Shown here one piece after another: positions 28,201 through 39,499 of a stretch of DNA of 64,000 nt. The notes under the pieces are model-generated. The model saw only the letters and a program-made list of their open reading frames with translations, was not told the origin of the DNA and ran no database searches. Each line of letters opens with the position of its first letter. Position 1 is the stretch's first letter. The DNA lies in contig KL647311.1 in assembly GCA_000727475.1 (NCBI GenBank), positions 585,327 to 649,326 of the forward strand, written 5' to 3'. Origin of the DNA: Sarcocystis neurona (Eukaryota; Apicomplexa; Conoidasida; Eucoccidiorida; Sarcocystidae). Made by a program: the position numbers and the translations under genes.

Positions 28201-28740
28201 GGACACGTATACATATATGCACATCCACGGTATCTATGCACATCCACAGTTATCTATTCTTACGTATACACATACACACTTGTATATGAGAATCTACTCA
28301 TGCGCCAGGTACATACACATATATATATATATATATCTACATATACACATACTTTGATATAAGAATCTACTCATGCGCCGGGTACACACATATATATCCG
28401 TATATATATATATATATGTATCTACGGATACGCAGATTTTTCTACGAGAATCAGATCAAACGTAGCTAATAATTGTGGTATCGATACAAACGTACATACG
28501 TCTATCTATGAAAAGTTGTATGTCCTTCTCTCTCCACAAACATCTTTATATGAGAAGGCAGCGAAAAGTAGTGGGGTGTTGATACACACGTGAATGTATC
28601 ATATGCGCGTGTCGCTGTAGGTCTACATAGACACGTGTGTGAAGGAGAATATTCTTCGGGCAAATGAGAGCAGGGTATGCTGATACAAATGCGGACACAC
28701 AAAAAACACACATAAACCTGTAGATCTACGTATAGACACT
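25266..28740. other. Gene-poor, microsatellite-rich stretch
   Basis: Contains repeated CATATATATATG-type tracts (for example 25.87, 27.08, 27.53, 27.93, 28.32 and 28.40 kb) with polypyrimidine segments between. Plus-strand frames at 26,634-26,825 and 27,650-27,900 and a minus frame at 26,100-26,030 look partly protein-like. None has a recognisable family or a paired splice partner. Confidence 0.45.
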
Positions 28741-28741
28741 T

Positions 28742-29587
28742 TTGCGTGAGACGTTATTCTGGTGCTGGGGGCCGCTGTGGACAGGCTGCTGCGGAGAGGA
28801 AAAGTCGCCCCAAAAGAGTAGCAGCAGCACTCGCGGCAGAACGGGGAAAGTTGTGAAGCAGATGCGCTTCGTTCGACGGGAACAAAAGTCTCTGCGCTGC
28901 TGCAGCAGCTGCAGCTCCGACACACCAACAGAAGAAGAAGCAGTAGCGACAGCAGTAGCAGCAGCAGCAGGAAGAAGAAGAGGAGCAGTAGCAACGGCAC
29001 CAGCAGCAACAGAGCACCTGGAAGGGCAGCAGCAGCAGCAGCTGGAAGGGCTGCAACGGCAGGAGACGGACGAGCACCAACAGCAGCGGCAGAGCAGCAG
29101 CAGAAGGAGCGCGTCTAAAAGAGGAGGAAAAGGGCGGCACAGCAGAGCAGCACCTGCTGCGACAGTCGACCAGCAGTCGCAGCAGCTACAAGAGCCGCGA
29201 CGACTCGCATGCACCACGTGCATGCAACGACTAGCAACACAGCATCAGCCACTATTCCACCGTCTTCTTCGATTCTGTCTGTCTTGTCTTTCTTCTCTCG
29301 CAGAAGTCTCCTTTTCCTGCTTCTTCTCCTCACTTCCGCGTTTTCTCTTCTGCTGCTTCTTCTGCTGCCTTTGCTTGAGTACGTACGTTCTCGTCTTTGC
29401 CTTCCTCTCTAATCTTCCAAGATGTGAAAAATCCTCCTCTCCTTTCTTGGCTTCTCTTCCTTTCTCCGCCCACGTGAGTCTCCACTTTCTTCTGTCCGCT
29501 CTGCCCTCCCCCCGAGGCCCTTACGTCTTCTTCTTCTTTTTCACGTCTCTCTCTGTCGCTGTCCCTTCCCCTTTGCCCGCCCCTCTC
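28742..29587. other. CAG-rich block and pyrimidine-rich DNA beyond the F-box gene
   Basis: A plus-strand frame from 28,742 reads MRFVRREQKSLRCC, then EGQQQQQLEGLQRQETDEHQ and CTTCMQRLATQHQP. It follows the CAG strand, so a convergent plus-strand gene is possible. From 29.25 to 29.58 kb the DNA is almost pure CT on the plus strand. No family recognised. Confidence 0.3.
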
Positions 29588-32500
29588 TTACTTCAGCTGC
29601 TTTTCTTGGCTTTCCCGTCCTTCCCTTGGCGACTTCTCCCCTTGCCTCACTTCTTCTGCTTCCTTGTCCTCGTCCTTTGTCTCTTTTCCTTTCCCTGCGG
29701 CCTCTACCTCTTCTGCTTCTTTTTTCGTTTCTTCTTCTGCTTCCGCCTCCGCCTCCTCGTTATCTCTTCGCTCCTGCTTCTGAAACAGCAGCGTCGTCGA
29801 CTGCAGGGCGGAGACGCGACACGTGCGTCTGCTGCTGCTGCTGTTGCTGCCCAGAGTGTCTTCATCACGCAGACAAATAAACGAAAAGCCGAAGGATTCT
29901 AGAGTCACCTGCAGGAGAACCACCTCCTCTAGCCAACTCTTGTGCAAATTCTCCCCCGCCCACCCCACAGCGACTGTTCCTGACGCTACTGGTGCTCCTG
30001 CTGCTCCTCCTGCTGCTGCTTCCGATGCTTCAGCTCCTGCTGCTGCAGCCGGTGCTCCTGCTCCTGCTGCTGCAGGTGCTCCTGCTCCTGCAGCTGCTTC
30101 TGGGACTTCTGCTGCTCCTGGTGCTACCGCTGCTCCTGCTGCTACCGGTGCTCCTGCTGCTGTTGTGGTCGCTGCTGCAGCTGGTGCTGGGGGGAGCGCT
30201 GCGGCATCTGCTGCTGCCGTCCCTGCTGCCGCTCCTGCTGCAGCGCTCGTCACCGCTGTCGCCGCTGCGGTTGCAGCAGCTGCTGGAGTTGCATGCTCCG
30301 CCGAAACCACGAATGCGGTAGCAGCAGATGATCCTGCTCCAGCAGCAACACTCTTACGAGCAGCAGCAGCAGCACTAGGGGTAGCAACAGTGGCTCTACG
30401 AGAAGCAGTAGCGGCCCTAGGAGAACCAGCAGCGGCACTCGGAGAAGCCGGAGTCAATGGAGTAGCAGTTGCAGCAAAGGAAGTGCCACGTGGAGTGCAA
30501 CACGCAAGAGGACAGGGCTCAGCAGCAACAGCGACAGGAGCGGTGCTGGTGCTGCAGCTGCAGATGGCAGACGTAGCAGCATTCACAGCTGAAAGCAGTT
30601 CAGATTCGTTGTTCCTGCATCGGAGGCTGCTGCTGCTGCTTCCTTTGCTGTCGCGCTGCGGCTGACGCGGCTGCTGCTGTTCGAGCGAAGCAGTGTTGCC
30701 CTGCTCGTCCCCTGCGGACGTGTTGCTTCCTTCCTCTCGGTCGCGAAGAGACACAGCGGGTTGCTGCTGCTCTGCTTGCTGCTCCTGTTTCTCCTGCTGC
30801 AGCTGCTCTGCCTGCTGCCGCTCCTTCACTTGCTGCTGTTGCGTCAGCTGCTGCTTCTGTCTCTGCTCCTGCTCTTCCCGACGCGACTGCGACTCGGCCT
30901 CCTCCTCCTCCTGCGGCGTCCGTCCTCCCGTCTGCTGCTGCTTCTTCTCCTCCTCTTGTCTGTGGTGCTGCTCTTCCCGCCGCTCCTGCGGGTCTCCGCT
31001 CTGCTGCTGGCCGTCGTTCGCCGGCTCCTGCTGCTGTCCTCTCGGCTGCTGCTCCTCTGTCGGTGGCTGCAGTCCTTCGCTCTGCTGCTCCTGCGGTGTA
31101 CCCGTCTGCAGCCGCTTCTGCTGCGACTCCGGCTGCGGCTGCTCCACGGAAAGATGCACTTGCTGTTGCTGCTGCGTCAAAGCGGAGGGTGGCGTGGTTG
31201 CTGCGGGGTGGTGGGGATGGTGCTGCAGCAAGGGGTGGTGCTGGTGCGACGTTTTAGCAAGCAGCAGCAGCTTTTCTTTCGCCACCAGCAGATCGTTCTG
31301 TGTGATCCCTATGCCTCTGGGCCTGCTGCTACAGAGCAGACTGCGAGGCGTGTGTTTGTTGAGCTGCAGCTTGACAGAGCGCAGTGCAGGCAGCAGCCGC
31401 AGCAGCCGCAGCAAGTTGCTGCTGCTCTGCACTTGCATAGACGAGTCCACTCGCACCGACAGCAGCAGCGACGTGATCGCAGCCGCAGCCGCCGGGTGCT
31501 GCAGCAGCAGCGTCGCCAGCCGCTCTGTCTGGTGCGCGAACTTAAGAACATGTGCTTGCAGCTGCAGCGCCTTTACTTTTTGAGAGAAACAAGACGCATG
31601 CAACGTTGCTTGCAGCATATCGTAGTCATGATTCCGCACGCCCAACGTATGCAGAGAAGGAAGGGATGCAGCTAAAGGCTCGAGGACGCGCGACACCCAG
31701 CACACGCGCTTCTTTTTCTTCCTGCTGCTGCAGCACCCATTCCTGCTGCTTCTGCAGCAGTCACCTCCCATGCCACTGCTGCTGCTCCTCCTCTTGCAGC
31801 TGTTACTGCTGCTGCTATTCCTGCGACTCTCCCTCTCGCTGCTCTTCCTGCAGCTCTCGCCCTTGCTGTCGGTGCTGCAACTTCCGCTGTTGCTGCTGTT
31901 GCTGCAGCTCTCGTTACTGCTGTTGTTACTGCAGCTCCCAGTATTGCTGCTGTTGCTGCTGCTGCCTCTGTCGCTGTTGCTGCTTCCACGGCCGCTGCTG
32001 CAACGGCCCCGACACCCGCTGCTGCGGCTGCTTCCTCTCCTGCTGTCACGCAAGTTCCGTGCTGCACCAGGAAAGTGCGGAATATGCCCGCCCTCCGTCA
32101 AACGTGCGGCGCCCGCGGCGCTGCTGCTGCTGCCGCTGCTGCACGTGGTCGTCGAATTGCTGATGCTACTGCTGTTGCTTCCAGAAGGTGTGCTCCACGC
32201 GCTGCTCCCTCTCTGCCGCATCATCTCGCTGACGCTGCTCCTCGTTGCCCTGCTGCTGCTGCTGTGCTCCGTCCTGCTGCTCTTGCTCAGAAACGAAGTT
32301 TTCACGTCGCACCTGCTGTTGTTCCTGCTCCTGCTGCTGCTCCTCCCCCTCCTCATTTCCTTCCCGCTCCTGGGGTCGCTGCTGCTCCTGCCGCTGTACG
32401 GGAGACCGCTGCTGCTGTGGTATCTGCTGTCGCTTCTGCTGCTGCTGCTCCTGCCGCCCCGCCATCGAGTCTCAGGACCGTCGGCGTCAGCGTTAACGGC

Positions 32501-34658
32501 AGCAGCAGCAGAGGCGCACAGCAGCATGACACTCCTGTAGGCAGCAGTTTGAACAGCTGCAGCTGCAGTTTGTCCTGCTGCTGCTGTTGTTGCAGCCCCA
32601 CGCACTTCCGCCGTCTTTCCGAGTGTGTCTGCTTCCCGCGCCTGCTGCCGTCCTGCTGTGGAAAGACACTGTACTTCTCCGGCTGCCGCTGCGCGTCGCT
32701 CCTCTGTCAAGCTCTGCTGCACCTGCTGCTGCAGCTGCAGCAGATTCTTCTCACTTCGCTCGACCTCTTTGCTCGCTGCTTCTGCTGCGTTTGTTGCTGC
32801 AGCTATTGCTGTCGCAGATTTTCCTGCTGGTGCTGCTGCCGCGGTAGCTGCTGGAGAGTGTGGTAAGGAAGGGTTGGCTTCTCTGCTGCTTGCTGCTGCT
32901 GCGGTAGCTGCAGCGTCTGCCTGGCGCAGCCCTCGTCGATCCCGTGTCTCCTTCGTATCAGGAGCAGAGAAAAATTCTCCTGCAGCAGCCGCTGTCTTGG
33001 CACTTCCTCCTGCTGCTGGAAAAGTCGTCGCCGTCCCAGCAGCTCCTTCTCGACCTGGGCCAGCTGCAACAGCAGCAGATGCAGCAGCCCGTCCTTTCTT
33101 CCTGCCGGCGACGATGCACGGCAACTGCCTCTGCACCGGCGCTCTGCTGCCAACCGCGTGAGCAGCACCAACAGCAGCAGCGCCCTCTACGCGGCCGCTG
33201 TACGCGGGATGAGTAAGAGGACGAGGACTGCCTGAAGCAATAGCAGCAGCAGAAGACGTGGCAGCAGCAGAAGGACCCTCACCGGCTGCCACATCCTGCC
33301 CTGTCGCCGCAGCACTGGGAGCGGGTTTTCGGCAGCGGATGGCAACCGAGGACGCCCGTTGTTGCTGGTCAGCAGAAGCAGCAACAGCAGCAGCACCAGA
33401 GGAGTCCGCAGCAGCACCTGAAGAGTGAGCAGCTGCACCTTTCGACCTGGGAGTCGCAGGAGAAGAAAGACTGCAGCAAGTTTCCGGTTCTTCTGCTCTG
33501 CGGCAGAAGAGCCTCCCGCTGCTGCAACTTCTGCCGCTGCTGCAGCTTCTGCCGCTGCTGCTGCTTCTGCTGCTGCTTCTGCTGCTGCTTCTGCTGCTGC
33601 TGCTCATCCTCCGTCTCCTTCTCAGGCGCTGCTGCTGCTGCTGCCGACGCACGCATGCAGCCATCAGGGACTCGGCTTCGTCGCAGTACACCCCGTACAC
33701 CTCCAAGTCCGTCGTATCCGGCAGCAGCAAGTCATGGAGCAAATGATTGTAAAGCGGATTGAAGCAGATCAGCGACAACTTTGTTACGCCTGTCATCACG
33801 ACCTTCCCCATCGACGGGACGATATACGCGCTGTTCATCTCCGCCTCGTCTTCGTCTTGTCCATCTTCCTGCTGCTGCTGCTGCTCGCGACGCGCTGCTC
33901 CCTCTCCACACACGCCTGCTGCTGCTTCTTTTTTTTCACCTGCTTCCGGTGAAGAACACGTCCCTGCTTCCACAGAAAAAGAAGAACGCGCTCCTGCTGC
34001 TGCTGCTGCGGAAGGAGGAGGAGAATCTCCGGTGTCGCCTGCTGGTGCTGCTGCTGCTGCCACAGAACAAGCGGCTGCGGCTGCGGCAGTTGTCAGTTCT
34101 GAGACTGTTTGCACAACGCTCGCTGCTCCTGTTGCTCTTGTGCGGTCTGCTGTTCCCCACGCTGGCTCACCGGCCTCCCTCTCACCTGCTGCTGCTGCTG
34201 TCCGGGGAGTATCTGCTGCTGCTGCTTTGTGCTGCCCGTATGCTGCTGCACTTTTCGACCGGCTTCCTGCTGCTGAGCCTGCCGCGGCGCCGTCGCTCCT
34301 GCAGCAACAGCAGCATCTCTCTGGGGCCTGCTGCTGTTTTGGCGACCTGCTGTCCTGCAGCTTCTCTTCAATCGCAGCAGCAGCAGAACTTGCAAGAACG
34401 GCACCGTCAGGACGCGCAGCAGCAGCAGGAGCTCCAGCAGCTGCAGCAGCAGAAATGTCGGCAGCAGCAGCACCTGGAAGTGCCGGAGGACGGGCACCAT
34501 GTCTACGACAAGCTGCAGCAGCGGCCTCATCACCTGCTGCTGCGCGACTGTGTGTCGCAGTAACAGCAGCAGCAGCAGGAACGGCAGATCCTCCACGGGG
34601 AAGCTGCTGCTGCTGCTGCCGAATAGAAAGGTATACCGGCGAGGCAATGCGTCGCCAG
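29588..34658 (-). CDS. F-box/leucine-rich-repeat protein, exon 3 (C-terminal)
   Basis: Open from an acceptor (CTTCGCGCGAAAG before 34,658) to a stop at 29,588, about 1,690 codons. Its single leading base completes the codon split by exon 2. It alternates Ala/Gln/Ser low complexity with LRR-like segments: VVMTGVTKLSLICFNPLYN and DTTDLEVYGVYCDEAESL (near 33.7-33.8 kb), SLPSLHTLGVRNHDYDML, KVKALQLQAHVLKFAHQ, LLRLLPALRSVKLQLNKH and KEKLLLLAK (31.7-31.25 kb), and LHKSWLEEVVLLQVTLESFG near 29.9 kb. It ends in a charged Glu/Lys tail. The Ala frame survives changes of triplet strand at about 30.3 kb. LRR assignment is by leucine spacing only. Confidence 0.5.
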
Positions 34659-35359
34659 CTTTCGCGCGAAGAAAACGAGGACGGGGCAGCGGCAGCAGCA
34701 ACGGAGGGCAGCTGGAAGACGAACCTGCGTGCGAGTCACACACGATCACAAAACGGGTTGGCAGCAGTGCAAGGGCAGCTCAGCTGCAGCAGCAGAGAGA
34801 CAGACGCAGAATGCTAGCAGCAGCAGCGGGACAACAGCAGCAGCAGGACAGCAGCAGCTGCAGCAGGAGCAGCACAGACACGCACAGGAGGAGGAGGAGC
34901 AGGAGGATGAGCAGCAAGGAGCAGTAGATGCTGCCGTAGGAGGCGGAGCAGCAGGAGCAGCCGCAGCTGCACGAAGAGGCGCGACAGGAGAACCAACCGA
35001 CAGTCTCGTGAAACGGTACGAGGTACGCGACCACGACGCACCGCCGCAGCACCCGCGCAACAGCGCCAGCAGCAGCAGCAGCAGAACCGACTCTCACCTG
35101 CAGCAAAAAACGGTGAACAACAGCAGGACGGTCTGCATAAGGCAGCAGCAGAGCAGTAGCAGCTGCAGCACCAGCAGGAGCAGCAGAGTAACCGCAGCGG
35201 CAGCAGCAGCAGCACAAGTCGAGTCGTAGCAACGGGAGAAAAGTAACAGCAGAAGAAAAACGGCAGCAGGGAAAGACAGCGGCGGCAGCATGGCAGCAGG
35301 TCAAGTCCAGCAGAAGAACAGCAGCGCAAGAGGAAGAGGAAGAAGAACGCGGGAAGTAC
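34659..35359 (-). other. Intron 2 of the F-box/LRR gene
   Basis: 701 nt, GT-AG. It is itself rich in CAG on the plus strand (34.8-35.2 kb), so open frames on both strands here (for example YLVPFHETVG on the minus strand) are treated as intronic. An alternative, longer coding path cannot be excluded. Confidence 0.45.
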
Positions 35360-35471
35360 CTCAGAGTCTGGGTGGCCTGAATTTTGTTGAGGAGACAGCC
35401 GAGGGTAAGCAGCTGCTGCTGCTCGCGCGTTCGTACGAAGACGGTGCAGCGGGCGAGCAGCAGCTGCACCC
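35360..35471 (-). CDS. F-box/LRR protein, exon 2
   Basis: A 112-nt exon after a long pyrimidine tract (TTTCTTCTTCGCTGCGAAG) and before a donor GTACTT. It reads GVQLLLARCTVFVRTREQQQ, LLTLGCLLNKIQATQTL, a natural continuation of the LRR-like text ending exon 1 (VEELELIFVDRLWCA). It begins with the two bases needed by exon 1 and ends in the phase needed by exon 3. These two independent phase matches are the main support for the three-exon model. Confidence 0.6.
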
Positions 35472-36589
35472 CTTCGCAGCGAAGAAGAAATGCGAGCAGC
35501 CGCGCAGGCGAAAGGCAGGAAATGAAGGAAGGAGAGGAAGCAGACTGCAGCAGGCCGCCGCTTCTTCCTGCTGCGGCTGCTGCCCCGCCGCCGCCGCCTG
35601 CGTCTCCCCCTGCTCTGTTGCTGCTGCTGTGCGGGGGGAAGGCGAGGCTGCTCCGAGAGGATCCGGCAGGAAAAAAAGAAAAAGAAACTTTCTCCCGACT
35701 GCTGCTGTTGACTTCCAGATGAGCCATTTCACACTGCACGCAGCGAAAAGCAGCCCCCACGCACACCAGCAGCAGCAGCACGTCCACGTGAGCAGCAGCA
35801 GCAGCAGCGAGGCAACTTGTACGTGGGACGTGACAGCCTCGACCACAAGGCAGAGACGGGAAGAAAAGAAGCAGGACGCGATCCGGAGACGAAGTCAGCA
35901 AAAAGTCTCTTTACGCACGCATATGCGCCACTTCTGTTTTGCCCGGGAAATTTCCGAGAAAACGGAGAAACAGAAGAAAGACAGAAGAGAGACACGCAGG
36001 TGCGCGGACGCGGGGGGGTTGGGGGGCGAGGAGGAGGGGGAGAACGCCTCCGAGAAGGGCAGAGAAGTATCTTCACGGCAGAGAAAAGAAGGGCAGGCGG
36101 TAAAACTTCCCCTCTATCACCCACACATGCACGCATATACACACAAAATTTGCTGCTGCGTCGCGCGTTCCTTCCATGGGAAAGACACGACGAGGGCCCT
36201 CCTGCAGTCCGAAAACCGACGAGCAGCAGGGAAAATTCAAATTTCTGGACATGCCAGACATACACACAGGAGACGGAAGGGAAAACGAGACAGCAGCGAG
36301 ACACAGAGACGGAGACAAAAAGAGGGGGAAACTCGTATATTCTGTAGATTTATTTCCCTCTCTATGCATGCATGCAGACTCTCCCACAACTCCGAGGGAG
36401 TCGCATGCAGCGGCCGGTTGGTTGGTCGTCCTCGTGAACACACACATTCTCATATATGGAGAGAAGATAAAGAAGCACAGAGCAAAACACAGGAAAAGAA
36501 CCCTACGTATGTGTCTATACACATACATATACGGGAGAAAGAAGTTCCGTCTGTCTATACGTATCGAGGAAGAAGAAGAAAGCTACGTG

Positions 36590-37910
36590 TGTCTATACAT
36601 ATAGGCGTATATATAAGAAGAAACCTACGTACACATCTCTATATATAGATCTGCTCAGCAGATGTGTGCAGGGGCGTTATATACGGTAAATATAGGGTGA
36701 CTTAGATATAATATAATGGGTCTACATAGAGACGTACGTATATAAAGGGAAGATAGAGAAGAGAAAGTGGCAGAGACAAGGACCCCATGTCTGCACATAT
36801 ATGTGTGGATCGATATACGCAGATTGAAAGAGCCACATACACTTGTATATACGGTATAGTGTCTCACGCATACCTAAGCTTCCCCATCTACATATATATA
36901 TATATATTTATATACATATAGAGGCGGGGGGGGGGGGGGGGCCAGAGGACTGCTGTGCGAAAGGGGCAGCTCACCTATCTTTCTGGCACATACAGAGACA
37001 CAACACAGACACATGCATCCCATAAATATATATATAGAGAGAGAGAGAGTATATATGTATACTTTATTATATACGTAAAGCTACCTATCTATCTATATAT
37101 ATATATATATGTATATGTATATCTGTATATATACATGATCCTTTCTATGTATGTCGACTTGTTTCTCCTTTATCTGCAATATATAATGAAATAATATCAC
37201 CATACAGCAATATATCCATCCATACATATATATATACAACGCAGCAATATATCCATACACATACATACATATACATGTGTATGCAGCAGTATATCCATAC
37301 ATATATATAATGTCAGTCAATATTCTTTTGTATCTACGTCGACGGTCCTCCTCTCTATATAGAGTATACGCCATATACGCCATATATTACTACTACATAG
37401 CTATATGTATACATCAATATATCTACCTACACATCAATATATATATATACCTACATATATATGTAGATAGATAGACAAATCCCCCTATATATGCATGTAC
37501 GTGTACGCATATATATATATATATTACTACTACATAGCTATATGTATACATCAATATATCTACCTACACATCAATATATATATACCTACATATATATGTA
37601 GATAGATAGACAAATCCCCCTATATATGCATGTACGTGTACGCATATATATATATATATGTATGCACACAGATAGATCAATCCCCATGTATATATATATA
37701 CGCGTTCACATATACAACCACATAATATTATTTAGTAGCTACATATACACACATGTGTATGCCTACAGATGGATATATATATACCTACGTAGGTACAGAG
37801 AGAGATAGAGAGATTTCCTACATATGTATACACATAGATTGATACGTCTACGTCCCCCCACAGATATATATATATATATGTGTGTATGTTGTGTATGGAC
37901 TGATTTTGGC
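36590..37910. repeat. TA-rich microsatellite desert
   Basis: Nearly continuous TATATA, CATACATATA, GATAGATAGA and CTATCTATCTA-type simple sequence, interrupted by the G17 run. ORFs here translate only to Tyr/Ile/His strings and are not genes. Confidence 0.9.
37386..37655. repeat. 137-bp tandem duplication in the intron
   Basis: ATTACTACTACATAGC begins at 37,386 and again at 37,523, and the following text (including CAAATCCCCCTATATATGCA) matches copy to copy apart from a 2-3 bp TA-length change. Period 137 bp, two copies. Confidence 0.85.
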
Positions 37911-38424
37911 GAGGAAGAGTTTCACGGGAGACCGACCTCGAGAGAGAGAAGAGAACGTGGGGCCTTCGTCTGCAGGAGGTCGAGAAGCACAGGAGTTAAT
38001 TTTGTGAGCTGCAGTCGCTGTAGGTGCTGCCACGCGCGCGGCCTCAGCTGCTGCAGGAACAGCAGCTCTGCTCTTCTGTGTACGTCTGCTGCACGCAGAA
38101 GCCCGGAGGACAACAGAAGGCCACACAGCGAAAGGAAACGGACACGAAGAAGCTTCACGAGAGACACGGAGACAAAAGTTCGGGGCAGGGAAGGAAGAAG
38201 AAGAACGGGATGGTGGTGGGGGTGGTAGTGGAGAAATCATACGAGAGAAGCGGGAACAGGTGCGCCAGCAGAACGCGACCACACGGCAGCACAGCAGAAC
38301 CAGCAACAGCACCTGCGCCACGCAGCCGCAGAAGCAGCAGCCAACACCCACTCCTCACGAGCAACTGCTCCAGCACCGTTAACAAGAAAGAAGGAAACGC
38401 AAAGGAGAGAAAAAGAGAGCAGCA

Positions 38425-38515
38425 GCTTCAAGAAGCAGCAGCAGCAGCTTCAACAAGCAGCAGCAGCAGCTTCAACAAGCAGCAGCAGCAGCAGCTTCAA
38501 GAAGCAGCAGCGGCG
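38425..38515. repeat. CAGCTTCAACAAGCAGCAG short tandem repeat
   Basis: A unit of about 24 bp, AGCAGCTTCAACAAGCAGC plus extra CAG, recurs four times with small length changes in the CAG island of the large intron. Confidence 0.75.
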
Positions 38516-38749
38516 ACAGCAAGAAGAGCAGACGCACACCACGTGCAACGGCTGCAGCAAGGCAAGAAGAAGAAGGAGGAAGACGAAGCACTGCTTCTGT
38601 GCCAGCAGAGCCACAGCAGCGACTCTGTGTACGGCAGAGGACGCAGCAGGAAGAGGGGAAAAGCAGCAGCAGCCGACGTATTTCTTCAAGGACACCAAGC
38701 CAATTCTTGTCGAAGAGAGTCACCAATAAGGGACAAATAACGTCTTCGT

Positions 38750-39300
38750 CCCCGTATATATTCGACTTCCACCCTTCCACATATATACACCTACGCATGC
38801 CTACATAAAGCACATATATATACATATGGAGAGAAAGAGAGAGTACATGCACAGCTATATACATATACATATATATATGTTAGACAGAGACATATATATA
38901 GATATATGTATATATAGAAAGAGTACAAACACAGATATATACATATGGATAGATAGACAGATATCTAGATATACGTATATAGAGAAAAAGTACATACACA
39001 GGTAGATACACACAGATATATAGACATATAGATATACGGAGCGAGAGAGGCAGGGAGAAAGACAGAGTACACACACATATATATACAGATATATATAGAG
39101 AGACAAAGAGTACATACATAGATATACATATGCACACACATATAGACAGATATATATAGAGAGAGTGTATACACATATATATATATATATGTATAGAGAG
39201 ATAGATAGTAGGTACACAGATATCGATGTATGTGCGTATATATATAGAGACAGATACACGTGTCTAGAGATGCAGAAGCACATACGCCTGTACATCTCTC
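38750..39300. repeat. ATATAC/AGAGAG microsatellite
   Basis: Alternating ACATATATATAC, AGAGAGAG and ACACACAG simple sequence at the 5' part of the large intron. Confidence 0.85.
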
Positions 39301-39499
39301 TCTTCCTCTATTTACATGTATTTATAGGGAGAGTCGTTTTATGCGGAGACGGGAACGTTTGCTACGAATATGCAAAGGGATCATGCGGAGGTGGACACTT
39401 TCGTGGAGACCCCACGGTGAGGCACGCGAAGACGAAGAAGAAGAGAGGACGATGAAGAAGAAAAGATTCAACAAAAAGCGAAGAAACACTCTGGCTTAC

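Larger units (their letters stand above)
35472..39499 (-). other. Intron 1 of the F-box/LRR gene (4.0 kb, microsatellite-rich)
   Basis: Runs from donor GTAAGC at 39,499 to an AAG acceptor at 35,472. It holds purine-rich DNA (35.8-36.3 kb), a G17 run (about 36,925-36,941), continuous TA-rich microsatellites (36.6-37.9 and 38.75-39.3 kb) and a CAG island (37.95-38.7 kb) with a plus-strand frame. A minus frame near 38.7 kb (LVTLFDKNWLGVLEEI) could hide another exon, but exons 1 and 2 join in phase without it. Confidence 0.5.

Noticed and set aside
30000..34800. Long Leu/Cys-rich plus-strand ORFs
   Set aside because: Shadows of the F-box/LRR exon on the minus strand.
36655..39295. ORFs of Tyr/Ile/His-rich sequence
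   Set aside because: Translations of TATACA microsatellites.
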